Assembly: GCA_900767595.1 (NCBI GenBank)
Contig: CAAFZS010000012.1
Location: forward strand, 1 to 24,174
Direction of reading: 5' to 3'
DNA from: Bacteroidales bacterium
GTDB lineage: Bacteria > Bacteroidota > Bacteroidia > Bacteroidales > Paludibacteraceae
DNA length: 24,174 nucleotides
How positions within the stretch are numbered: position 1 is the first letter of the stretch; every line of letters starts with the position of its first letter. Positions 14,735 to 22,182 of the stretch are shown piece by piece. Below the pieces are notes generated by a model, which did no database searches, had not been told where the DNA came from, and saw only the letters and a list, made by a program, of their open reading frames with translations. A program made the translations under genes and the position numbers.

Positions 14735-15124
14735 GTGAAAAATACCCTCATTATAGGCATCATTCTTTCCGTGATGTGCAGCTGCGACAGCATAGAAGGC
14801 GGCGGAGGAAGCAGCAGTTCCTCCAAGATCGTTGCCTATGTCCGGCAAGGGATGAGTGACTACAGTACAGTGGAATATACCTACGATGGGCACTATATCC
14901 GGCAAGGAATGGGTGTCTTTGGTACAGTAATCTGGACCTATGACGGACACTATATCCGCGAGGGAATGAATGACTACGGCAAGGTGATTTGGACCTACGA
15001 CGACCATTATATCCGCCAAGGGATGGGCGACTACGGAAAGGTAGTCTATACCTTCGATGGGCACTATATCCGTTCCGGCATGGGGGATTATGGTGCTGTG
15101 GTCTATACAATAGATTACAAATAA
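14735..15124 (+). CDS. Putative lipoprotein of five 19-residue tandem repeats
   Basis: This is a 129-residue protein with a GTG start. A short signal ends in VMCSC, with Cys17 as the likely lipid site (an unorthodox lipobox), then a Gly/Ser linker (about 21-30). Residues 35-129 are exactly five 19-residue units with consensus YIRQGMGDYGKVIWTYDGH, and the protein ends at the end of the fifth unit. DNA copies (57 bp each, 14837-15121) differ at many silent sites, so the repeats are old and kept by protein-level selection. The look is of a beta-strand repeat, vaguely MORN-like but without the YEGxW pattern. I do not recognise the family. No promoter is visible in the 32 bp before it. Confidence 0.7.
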   Translation: MKNTLIIGIILSVMCSCDSIEGGGGSSSSSKIVAYVRQGMSDYSTVEYTYDGHYIRQGMGVFGTVIWTYDGHYIREGMNDYGKVIWTYDDHYIRQGMGDYGKVVYTFDGHYIRSGMGDYGAVVYTIDYK

Positions 15125-15257
15125 CAATCTCTCCCATCTCCGCCTCCGGGTTGCGATGCACTTCATTCGCCGAACCATTTACGGGTTTACGACGGGTTCT
15201 TGCTAACCCCTATAGTAGTCCGCCTTATCTGTCCTGGCACTTTCAATTTGCCTTCGT

Positions 15258-15312
15258 TGTCACAACATTGTCACAACATAGTCATAACATAGTCATAACA
15301 TTTCCACAACTT
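15258..15312. repeat. Five 11-bp iteron-like direct repeats
   Basis: The units are TGTCACAACAT twice, AGTCATAACAT twice, and a degenerate TTCCACAACTT, in exact 11-bp register. A spacing of about one helical turn would put each unit on the same face of the DNA, as in protein-binding iterons. The last unit resembles a DnaA box only weakly. Confidence 0.8.
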
Positions 15313-15404
15313 TTAAGGCCTATACAAGACCCCTACCCGACCTCTAACCGTCCATCACCTCTCAATATCCTCTCGGTTTTTTCCTAAAAACATTGACTTT
15401 TTCC

Positions 15405-15454
15405 TAATTTTGTTTACACATACGAAAGTGCCAGTGGCGCTTTGGCACTTTCGT
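15405..15454 (+). ncRNA. Possible small RNA beginning with a 12-bp hairpin
   Basis: ACGAAAGTGCCA (15422-15433) pairs perfectly with TGGCACTTTCGT (15443-15454) around a 9-nt loop. A TAATTTTG -7 box (15405-15412) ends 9 bp before the stem, so a transcript would start almost at the hairpin. No TTTG lies 20 nt upstream of the -7 box, and the 3' end is not visible. A partial copy of the element (CCAGTGG...ACTTTCG with the middle missing) follows at 15499-15513. It could equally be an operator or a transposon remnant. Confidence 0.3.
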
Positions 15455-15510
15455 GTAATAAACTATAGCACAGCAAGTTATGACAAAATGCAAAAATACC
15501 AGTGGTACTT

Positions 15511-15614
15511 TCGAAATGGACATGTCCATTTGTCCATTTCTCTATAACTCGCTTTCCTTCAGCCATTTGTCACGAATTGGACATTTGGACATGTCCATTT
15601 CGATGTCCAATTCG
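15511..15614. repeat. Nested TGGACA/TGTCCA palindrome cluster
   Basis: AAATGGACATGTCCATTT (15514-15531) is a perfect 18-bp palindrome. TGGACATGTCCA recurs at 15586-15597. An 18-bp inverted repeat joins 15511-15528 to 15586-15603, and CGAATTGGACAT (15573-15584) pairs with ATGTCCAATTCG (15603-15614). In all, seven TGGACA or TGTCCA half-sites lie in about 95 bp. Confidence 0.85.
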
Positions 15615-15654
15615 CGACGCTAAGAAAATCCAAACAAGAAGGACAAAAAATCAA

Positions 15655-15692
15655 TTGAGCAATTTTTGGGAGTTCGCCTCCGGCTCAAAAAT
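15655..15692 (-). terminator. Possible terminator of the AspT-family transporter gene
   Basis: ATTTTTG (15662-15668) pairs with CAAAAAT (15686-15692), and inside it GGAG pairs with CTCC around TTCGC, with a 4-nt bulge. A competing TTGAGC/GCTCAA pairing exists. It lies about 60 bp past the minus-strand stop, after three TTAGATTTT-type repeats. Confidence 0.35.
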
Positions 15693-15752
15693 CCATAAAA
15701 ATCTAAAGAAAAATCTAACTGAAAATCTAAGCGATTAACGGGAAGCGGGATT

Positions 15753-17411
15753 TTACACCAATGCGAGGATCAATACCTGCGCAAGGAGGATGCGTAGGAA
15801 GACGATAAGCGGATAGACGGTCGAATAGACCACCGCCGGCTGGTCACTGTCACTCAGCGACGAAGCATACGCCAACGGCGGCGCATTCGTATGCGCACCT
15901 GCCACCAGACCCACTACCGTCAAGTAATTCTCTTTCTTAGCCATCAACACACACCCTACCACCAACGGCGGCAAGATCGTAATCAAACAACCCGACAAGA
16001 GGAAAACCAATCCCTCCGACGAGAAAACAGTATCCACAAACTGCCGTCCTGCGGTCAAACCAATACTGCAAAGGAAAAGACATAACCCCACCTCCCTGAG
16101 CATCAGGTTCGCTGAATAGGTCGTATAAGAAATAAGTTTAAACTTATACCCAAACGCGCCGATACAGATAGCCACTATCAGCGGTCCACCGGCGATACCC
16201 AGCCTTGCCGGCATCGGCAGATTAGGCAAGTAGATGGGCACAAACCCTAAAGCGATACCCATCGCTATACCCAAGAAAATAGTGATGATATGCGGTTCGT
16301 TGAGTTTCTTCAACGTGTTACCTAACATCTGCTCCGCCTTCTTAATGTTCTCCAGCGGACCTACCACCATCACGCGGTCACCGACTTGAAGCACAAGGTT
16401 GGGCGTAGCCAATAAGTTCACTCCCGCACGATTGACCCTCGTGATATTCACGCCATACGCCTTGCGCAGATGCAGGTCACCGATCTTCTTTCCGTTGACA
16501 TCACTCCTCGTCACCACGATACGCCGTGATACCAGTCCCTTATCATCGTCCTTCCACTCAAACTCGGTGGGTTCACCCATCGTCGTTTGGAAGGATAGTG
16601 CGTGCTCCTCTTGCGTCAGACAAAACAGGATATCCCCTATCTTCAACTGCGTCTGCCCGTCGGGGAAGAGTAACTGCTCCCCGCGCATCACGCGCGATAT
16701 AATAAAAGGTGTGGTGAGTTGATGACTCAGTTCCGCCATCGTCTTTCCCGCTACCTGCGGGTTCGTTACTCGTAGCGTCATCATCACCGGCTGTTCATCG
16801 TTATGCTCCGCCTTCAACCGCTGCTCCTGCTCACTTATATCCACCTTAAAGAACACCTTTAACAGCACCATCACCAGCATCGTTCCCAACACACCTACCG
16901 GATAGGCTACCGCATAACCCAACGAGATAGGGTCACTCATCCCCATCTGGTCTAACGCTTCCTGAGCCGCACCTAAAGACGGAGTCGAAGTCACCGCTCC
17001 CGATAGGACACCTACGAACATTGGAAGGGAGGGAGACAAGGGAGAAGAATTAAGTATATAAAAGAGAGCGATTGTAGTACCTGTACCCAGAAGGGCTATC
17101 AAAACCGCCAAAGCATTCAGTTTGAGTCCGCCGTGCTTGAAGGACGAGAAGAAAGAGGGTCCCACCTGTAATCCCACCGAGTAGATGAAGAAGATAAGTC
17201 CTAAGTTCTTGAGCACGTCCACGATAACGGGATCGAGGTTCCAATGTAGGTGACCGACCGCCAAAGCAACGAACAAAACGAACACCACACCGAAGGAGAT
17301 TCCCCCGATTTTTATCTTCCCTAAGGCCATGCCGGAAGCAATCACTAAGGAGAAGAGCAAGATAGTACAAGCTATCGCATTTTCAGCAAAAAGTGTTGTT
17401 AACCATTCCAT
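15753..17411 (-). CDS. AspT/YidE/YbjL-family membrane transporter
   Basis: This is a 552-residue protein with two homologous membrane halves around a pair of cytoplasmic RCK_C (TrkA-C) domains (about residues 205-375). The halves carry matching motifs GAVTSTPSLGAAQE and GAHTNAPPLAYASS, as in aspartate:alanine exchanger and YidE-type duplication proteins. The substrate is unknown; an organic anion is likely from the family. I start at the ATG at 17411 (MEWLTTLFAENAIAC), not at in-frame ATGs upstream: those would translate through the promoter, and 552 residues matches family length. The -7 box ends 8 bp before this ATG, so the mRNA is nearly leaderless. Confidence 0.92.
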   Translation of the reverse strand: MEWLTTLFAENAIACTILLFSLVIASGMALGKIKIGGISFGVVFVLFVALAVGHLHWNLDPVIVDVLKNLGLIFFIYSVGLQVGPSFFSSFKHGGLKLNALAVLIALLGTGTTIALFYILNSSPLSPSLPMFVGVLSGAVTSTPSLGAAQEALDQMGMSDPISLGYAVAYPVGVLGTMLVMVLLKVFFKVDISEQEQRLKAEHNDEQPVMMTLRVTNPQVAGKTMAELSHQLTTPFIISRVMRGEQLLFPDGQTQLKIGDILFCLTQEEHALSFQTTMGEPTEFEWKDDDKGLVSRRIVVTRSDVNGKKIGDLHLRKAYGVNITRVNRAGVNLLATPNLVLQVGDRVMVVGPLENIKKAEQMLGNTLKKLNEPHIITIFLGIAMGIALGFVPIYLPNLPMPARLGIAGGPLIVAICIGAFGYKFKLISYTTYSANLMLREVGLCLFLCSIGLTAGRQFVDTVFSSEGLVFLLSGCLITILPPLVVGCVLMAKKENYLTVVGLVAGAHTNAPPLAYASSLSDSDQPAVVYSTVYPLIVFLRILLAQVLILALV

Positions 17412-17419
17412 AATCGGTG

Positions 17420-17451
17420 CAAAGTTACGAATTTTTGTTGAATTATGCAAA
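17420..17451 (-). promoter_or_regulatory. Promoter of the AspT-family transporter gene
   Basis: On the minus strand a -33 TTTG (17448-17451) and a -7 TAACTTTG (17420-17427) are 20 nt apart. Transcription should start near 17414, only about 3 nt before the ATG at 17411. Confidence 0.8.
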
Positions 17452-17455
17452 AATA

Positions 17456-17487
17456 TTTGGCTATTTGGTACATTTTTTGTACCTTTG
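17456..17487 (+). promoter_or_regulatory. Promoter of the DUF5103 gene
   Basis: A -33 TTTG (17456-17459) and a -7 TACCTTTG (17480-17487) are 20 nt apart. The ATG at 17497 is 9 bp after the -7 box, again implying a very short or absent leader. The -33 box sits 4 bp from that of the divergent promoter, so polymerases probably compete. Confidence 0.8.
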
Positions 17488-17496
17488 CAACACGAA

Positions 17497-18774
17497 ATGC
17501 GCAAATTGATTCTCATATGCCTCTGTTTCCCCCTCTGCGCCTTGGCACAAGAGGTGACGCACATCGTGCAACCGAACATCGCCACGCTGCGTGTCCGCCT
17601 GCTCCAAGAGGCACTGGAAAACGCTAACTCCCCTACCCGTCCCTACCTTATCTTAGAAGGCGACTGTATTGATGGCTCTGACCCTACCAACACCTTGGAG
17701 ATCAGCTTCGACGAACTCAGTCACGATCCGCAACAATATACCTACACGGTCACTCACCTCAACGCGAACTATACGCCTTCGGACCTGATGAGCAGCGAGT
17801 ACCTGAGCGGTTTCACGACGCAGGACATTGACACCTACGACCATTCGCTTAATACCCAACAACTCTATACCCACTACTCCTTCACTTTCCCGAACGAACA
17901 GATGCAGATCACCCGTTCGGGTCATTATGCCCTCACTATCTACCAAGACGGCGACCCTGAGAACGTAGTGGCGGTAGCGGTGTTCTCTGTGCTCAAACCG
18001 GTCGTATCCGTAGCGGGACAAGTGACCTCGAACACCATCAAAGAGATTGCGGGTCATTACCAGCAACTCGACCTGTCCGTCACTTTCCCTGCTAACACGC
18101 GCAACGATGAGTATTTCATTGCCGTACAGCAGAATAACCGCTGGGATAACCTCGTCTATGCTCCCGCGCCTTCCTATCGGGAACCGAATAAACTCAAATG
18201 GCTGAACAACGCCTCCCTCGTCTTTGAGGGCGGTAATGAATATCGCCACTTCGATACCTATTCCGTCTATTATGCCGGTACGGGTGTTGACCGCGTTCGT
18301 TACGGACAAGGTGAGTACCACGCTTTTCTCGATATCGACCGCTCCCGCAGACAAGGTGTCTATACCCACGCCTATGACGCTAATGGTCAACGCCTCGTCA
18401 ATGCCGAGCGTACGGAGGATAGCGATACCGAAGCCGAATATATGTGGGTACACTTCTCCCTCCCCGTTGATGCCCCGCTCATGGACCGCTCTATCTATGT
18501 CGGAGGTGACGTTTTCTATAACCGCCTGACCTCCGAGAACCGTATGTCCTATGACCCGGACACGAAGACTTATTGGCTCGCAGCCCTCATCAAGCAGGGC
18601 GGTGTCGATTACCAGTTCTGGGAGGTGGAGGACAGGACCAACAAAATAACCCTCCGGAATACCGAAGGGTCATATTGGCAAACGGAAAATGAATATACCG
18701 TCTTTGTCTATTATCATCCGTTAGGCGCTCGTACCGACGAACTGGTCGGCTACCAGCGCTTCTACTCCCGCTAA
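17497..18774 (+). CDS. Type IX secretion system plug protein (DUF5103)
   Basis: This is a 425-residue protein. MRKLILICLCFPLCALAQ is a Sec signal peptide with cleavage expected after ALA. The body matches DUF5103: LILEGDC, ISFDELSHDPQQYTY, NANYTPSDLMSSEYLSGF, TQQLYTHYSFTFPNEQM and SGHYALTIY. DUF5103 proteins act as the periplasmic plug of the SprA/Sov outer-membrane translocon of the type IX system, alternating with PorV. The start at 17497 is chosen for the signal peptide and because upstream in-frame ATGs precede the promoter. Its 3' end overlaps the convergent wzc gene by 4 bp, with no terminator between them. Confidence 0.9.
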   Translation: MRKLILICLCFPLCALAQEVTHIVQPNIATLRVRLLQEALENANSPTRPYLILEGDCIDGSDPTNTLEISFDELSHDPQQYTYTVTHLNANYTPSDLMSSEYLSGFTTQDIDTYDHSLNTQQLYTHYSFTFPNEQMQITRSGHYALTIYQDGDPENVVAVAVFSVLKPVVSVAGQVTSNTIKEIAGHYQQLDLSVTFPANTRNDEYFIAVQQNNRWDNLVYAPAPSYREPNKLKWLNNASLVFEGGNEYRHFDTYSVYYAGTGVDRVRYGQGEYHAFLDIDRSRRQGVYTHAYDANGQRLVNAERTEDSDTEAEYMWVHFSLPVDAPLMDRSIYVGGDVFYNRLTSENRMSYDPDTKTYWLAALIKQGGVDYQFWEVEDRTNKITLRNTEGSYWQTENEYTVFVYYHPLGARTDELVGYQRFYSR

Positions 18775-21401
18775 CTTTTCTTTACGGGTTCGTCATCATC
18801 CTCGTAGTAGTGATAGGCCTTGCGACTCGAATCCTTGTTCGTGAGTTTATCAAATACTTTCTGTACGCGGTCCAGTGCCGAGTCTATATGTTTATTCTTA
18901 CCATAGCCATAACCGTAGCCATAGCCATAACCATAGCCGTAGCCATAACCATAGCCGTAACCATAGCCCTTACCGTGGTAGTAGTTATGCTTGTGGTCAG
19001 ACGGTATGTCGGACAAAACGATCTGGATCTTATCCGGTGCATCGATCACGTCCGCTATCTGTTGGAGGGCCTCCTTACAGAACGTGCGGTTGGTCTGCAT
19101 ACAACGAGCCACATACAGGCACACATCCACTTGCTCCAGTAGTGCATACGCATCCGGTACCAAGCCAATAGGCGATGTATCGATGATAACGAACTCGTAA
19201 TTATCACGCAACCAGTGCATAAGTTCCGTCATCTTATCCGAGTGGATGAGTTCGCCCGGGTTCGGTGGGATGTTTCCGGCACGCAGCAAGTCAAATCCGT
19301 GGGGTGTAGGTACAAGTGCCTCGCTCAGTTCGCAGTCGTCGATCAGGTAGTTGGATATACCCTTACCGTTCTCTATACCGAGTTTGGTATGCAGGTTCGG
19401 CTTACGGATATCGAGATCCACCAGGATTGTCTTCTTACCCATGATAGCGTACAGCGTCGCCATGTTTGAACTCATATATGTCTTACCGTCACCGGACTCC
19501 GTGGAGGTAACCATAAACACCATATTCGACTTACGCTTCGTGATGAACTCTAACCTATGACGGATAGAGCGTAACATCTCCGCATAACTGGACTTCGGCA
19601 TATCGCGCACCAAGGTCGGGTTTTGCGACCTTACGTGACGAAGGGCACCAATCATATGGAATTTGGTTATCTTCTCAATATCTTTCGGCGTACGTATCTT
19701 GTTATTCAGCAACTCACTAATCACAATCAGCACGAGCGGGATAAGCAACCCGATGACCACATAGGTGGTTGTGGTGCGTTTCTTATCCTTGTTGTTTACA
19801 ATTGAGGTCGTGCGGGCTTTATCCAGTACGATATTATCTGGCGTATTCGATGCCTTCTGTATCTCCGCCTCGGCGCGTTTCTGTAGGAAGAAAGTGTAGT
19901 AGTTATCCTCGATACGGTAGTTGCGCTCAATGGCAATCATCTGCAACTCCTTCTCAGGCAACATCTGTATCTCTTTCTCCACTTGGGCATAACGGGCATT
20001 GAGGTCGTTCTTCTCTATCTCCATCGAGGTGCGCATGGACTTGATTACCTCGTTAATGGTCATCTTCACGTTCTCTATATCCTTCGTGAACTTGGCATAG
20101 TAAACGTTCTTCTCCGTCAACTCCCCGCGTTGGATACGCAGTTCGTTGAGTTGGGTAACGAGCGTCATCAGCATCGGCTCCTCCAACCCCAGAGAGGAGG
20201 GAGCAATCACCGCGCCGTTCTCAATGTTCGTCTGTAAGTAGTTTGTCAAGTAGTCGAAGTACATCTCGCGCAGACGCAACTGCATCGTCTGCTGGTCATA
20301 CTCCGTCATCTTACTCATCAGCGTTCCGGCATACGAACTGACATCCACGAACTTATTCTGCTGACGGAAATCCGTCATCGCACCTTCACTCACTTCCAGC
20401 GATTGTTGCAAGTCAATGAGCTGCCTGTTGATGAAGTGAATCGTGTTCTCCGCCACCTCGTTCTTCTGCTCGAGGTTCTTCTGTAAGTAAATCTGTACCA
20501 GGTGGTCAATGAAGTCTCTATCCCTGTCGGGTGTCTGACCGACCAGCGAGATACGCAGTACCGTACTTCCTTCTCCGACAATCGAGAGTTGCATACGGGA
20601 CATAAACTCATTAATCAACCCGTCTCTTGAGCGGAAGCGGAAATAGAGTTTTCCCGAGAACGGTTGCAGACTATGTACCAATATCGAAAAATCATCCGTA
20701 TGAATAGGTACATCGAAATCACCGGTAACATCTAACATCCTGTTCTCATCCGTCGAACAGATATGAATACGGTTGTCCGGCAACATCTGCAACTCATACA
20801 ACTGGTTCATCGCTCTGTCCGTCACGTTCAAACGGGTGATGGCGATGGGGGCAGCCGAATATAAGTTACGGGTCTTGAATCTACCCTTCGTCACATATTC
20901 CGTCATCAACTGCGGCATTGAGTCCACTACCCTGCCCAACAGATCGTACGAACCTAAGATGATCTGCTGGTTCTGCAGGTTCTTGTAACCCGGGTCTACA
21001 CCGAATCCCGTCAACAAAGCCGAGTTCTGACCCATCGCATTGGCATTGTCCTTGATGATGATCGTACTATGCGAATAATAATCCGGTAACCAGCGACGGT
21101 TCTTAATCATCGCTATTCCTAACGCAATAGCGGCACCCAGCACAAACAAGTACCAGTAATGCAGGAACCGCATCAACCACTCCATCACATTGAAGTCCGA
21201 CTGGTCTTCTTGCTGCAGGTCTTGCTGACTTTGACCATAATTGCCGTTACCATAGTTACCATAGTTACCATAGTTACCATAATTGCCATAGTTACCATAG
21301 TTACCATAATGACCATAATTACCGTAGTTACCGTAATTGGCATTACCCTGCGGGATATAATTGCTGTTCCCGCTCTTCGTATAATCTTTGTTTGAATCCA
21401 T
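18771..21401 (-). CDS. wzc: Wzc-like polysaccharide chain-length/tyrosine autokinase
   Basis: This 876-residue bacterial tyrosine kinase has the order: cytoplasmic Asn-Tyr-Gly-rich head (22-56), first membrane helix (about 80-99), periplasmic Wzz domain with coiled coil, second membrane helix (about 545-565), and kinase domain. The kinase motifs are Walker A STESGDGKT (Lys640), Walker A' VDLDIRKP and Walker B FVIIDTSPIG (about 740). A Gly-Tyr tract of eleven tyrosines (about 812-834) is followed by the tail AYHYYEDDDEP. Wzc proteins control capsule or O-polysaccharide length by cycles of tyrosine phosphorylation. I start at the ATG at 21401, 4 bp after the preceding stop; an in-frame ATG at 21428 would overlap that gene and adds nothing conserved. 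Confidence 0.95.
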   Translation of the reverse strand: MDSNKDYTKSGNSNYIPQGNANYGNYGNYGHYGNYGNYGNYGNYGNYGNYGNGNYGQSQQDLQQEDQSDFNVMEWLMRFLHYWYLFVLGAAIALGIAMIKNRRWLPDYYSHSTIIIKDNANAMGQNSALLTGFGVDPGYKNLQNQQIILGSYDLLGRVVDSMPQLMTEYVTKGRFKTRNLYSAAPIAITRLNVTDRAMNQLYELQMLPDNRIHICSTDENRMLDVTGDFDVPIHTDDFSILVHSLQPFSGKLYFRFRSRDGLINEFMSRMQLSIVGEGSTVLRISLVGQTPDRDRDFIDHLVQIYLQKNLEQKNEVAENTIHFINRQLIDLQQSLEVSEGAMTDFRQQNKFVDVSSYAGTLMSKMTEYDQQTMQLRLREMYFDYLTNYLQTNIENGAVIAPSSLGLEEPMLMTLVTQLNELRIQRGELTEKNVYYAKFTKDIENVKMTINEVIKSMRTSMEIEKNDLNARYAQVEKEIQMLPEKELQMIAIERNYRIEDNYYTFFLQKRAEAEIQKASNTPDNIVLDKARTTSIVNNKDKKRTTTTYVVIGLLIPLVLIVISELLNNKIRTPKDIEKITKFHMIGALRHVRSQNPTLVRDMPKSSYAEMLRSIRHRLEFITKRKSNMVFMVTSTESGDGKTYMSSNMATLYAIMGKKTILVDLDIRKPNLHTKLGIENGKGISNYLIDDCELSEALVPTPHGFDLLRAGNIPPNPGELIHSDKMTELMHWLRDNYEFVIIDTSPIGLVPDAYALLEQVDVCLYVARCMQTNRTFCKEALQQIADVIDAPDKIQIVLSDIPSDHKHNYYHGKGYGYGYGYGYGYGYGYGYGYGYGKNKHIDSALDRVQKVFDKLTNKDSSRKAYHYYEDDDEPVKKS
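18902..18970 (-). repeat. Coding repeat: Gly-Tyr tract of Wzc
   Basis: Alternating GGC/GGT and TAT/TAC codons give eleven Tyr-Gly pairs in a row. The codons are mixed rather than identical, so the tract is maintained at protein level rather than being fresh slippage. It lies between the kinase domain and the terminal tyrosines. Confidence 0.9.
21234..21338 (-). repeat. Coding repeat: Asn-Tyr-Gly tract of Wzc
   Basis: A 9-bp unit (AACTATGGT and variants) encodes NYG about ten times, with one HYG, at residues 22-56, before the first membrane helix. The plus strand reads ACCATAGTT repeatedly. Confidence 0.9.
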
Positions 21402-21405
21402 AATC

Positions 21406-22182
21406 TTATTGAGCAAATAGTACCGCAAAGTTCAATGCGGAGATCAGTAATCCTACCGACGAGGTAATCAAACTCAGGAAACCCGTGTACGTGGGCACTT
21501 TCACAAAACTATCCTTCGTTCGGGCAACATAAATCACGTCATTCGGATATACATAGTAGTACTTTGAATCAATGATCGAGTTCGTCCGTATGTCAAACTC
21601 CAGCACCTCAGGTTCCTCGTTCGTTCTCGGACGAATAATCTTTACGTGCTTGCGGTCACCGGAGTTCATCAGGTCTCCCGACATCGCCAAGGCTTGGAAG
21701 ATATTCATCTTCTCGCGGTAGATATAATACGACCCGGAGTTAATATCACCTATCACCGTGAACTGCTTGTTATAGAGTGCCAACTTCACATCCGCATCGG
21801 GGATGATCGTGCGGAAAGCCGCTTGCAGTGTATCCTGCGCTTCTCTCTCCGTCAATCCTTCCAAATGTACCGGATGCAGGAATGGTATATCCACCGTTCC
21901 GTCCTGATAGATACGATAGGACACCACATTATCCGTTCCTACGGACACATTGTTCGTTCCCAGCGTCTTGGACACCGTTTCATCCATCGTAATCAAACGA
22001 TAGATAACCTCGTCATTGACCTGCAACCGATAGGGCTCGTACGTATCGATCTTCTCGTATTGCGGTAACTTATTCTGCTTCGTCGGCTCTTGCAATAAAC
22101 CTATCGACTTATGCCCGTAACAGCCGGTGAGCAGCACGCTCGTCATCAAAGCAACGAGCAAGTTTATTCCATTCTTTCTCAT
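21406..22182 (-). CDS. Wza-like polysaccharide export lipoprotein, second copy
   Basis: This is a 258-residue lipoprotein with signal ALMTSVLLTGC (lipid on Cys21). A polysaccharide export domain (YRLQVNDEVIYRLI) and an SLBB-type domain (FTVIGDINSGSYYIYREK, then MNIFQALAMSGDL) follow. A C-terminal hydrophobic helix (about 233-256) would be the outer-membrane span. It is paralogous to the gene just upstream and overlaps it by 4 bp (ATGA). Wzc follows after 4 bp, so the three genes form one translationally coupled unit. Confidence 0.92.
   Translation of the reverse strand: MRKNGINLLVALMTSVLLTGCYGHKSIGLLQEPTKQNKLPQYEKIDTYEPYRLQVNDEVIYRLITMDETVSKTLGTNNVSVGTDNVVSYRIYQDGTVDIPFLHPVHLEGLTEREAQDTLQAAFRTIIPDADVKLALYNKQFTVIGDINSGSYYIYREKMNIFQALAMSGDLMNSGDRKHVKIIRPRTNEEPEVLEFDIRTNSIIDSKYYYVYPNDVIYVARTKDSFVKVPTYTGFLSLITSSVGLLISALNFAVLFAQ

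Larger units (their letters stand above)
15125..15752. other. Gene-free, repeat-rich region between convergent genes
   Basis: There is no convincing coding region here; an open frame at 15502-15738 has no recognisable content and runs through palindromes. The stretch holds 11-bp direct repeats (15258-15312), a -7-like box and 12-bp hairpin (15405-15454), a palindrome cluster (15511-15614), and AAAATCTAA-type repeats (15697-15730). Flanking genes converge on it, so the structures are unlikely to be promoters of either neighbour. Confidence 0.75.

Noticed and set aside
15258..15312. Chromosomal origin of replication
   Set aside because: The TTTCCACAA and TTTACACA sequences are only weak DnaA-box matches, there is no dnaA, dnaN or similar neighbour, and skew cannot be computed here.
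15502..15738. Possible 78-codon gene in the repeat-rich gap
   Set aside because: The sequence follows from the TGGACA/TGTCCA palindromes and AT-rich repeats, has no domain, and has no promoter at the right place.
17329..17496. N-terminal extension of the DUF5103 protein
   Set aside because: The extension lies upstream of its own promoter and would bury a clear signal peptide inside the protein.
17412..17585. N-terminal extension of the AspT-family transporter to 610 residues
   Set aside because: It would translate through both divergent promoters and into the start of the DUF5103 gene; the shorter form matches family length.
17653..18453. Minus-strand open frame of 266 codons
   Set aside because: It is the shadow of the DUF5103 gene, which has a promoter, a signal peptide and family motifs; the shadow has none.
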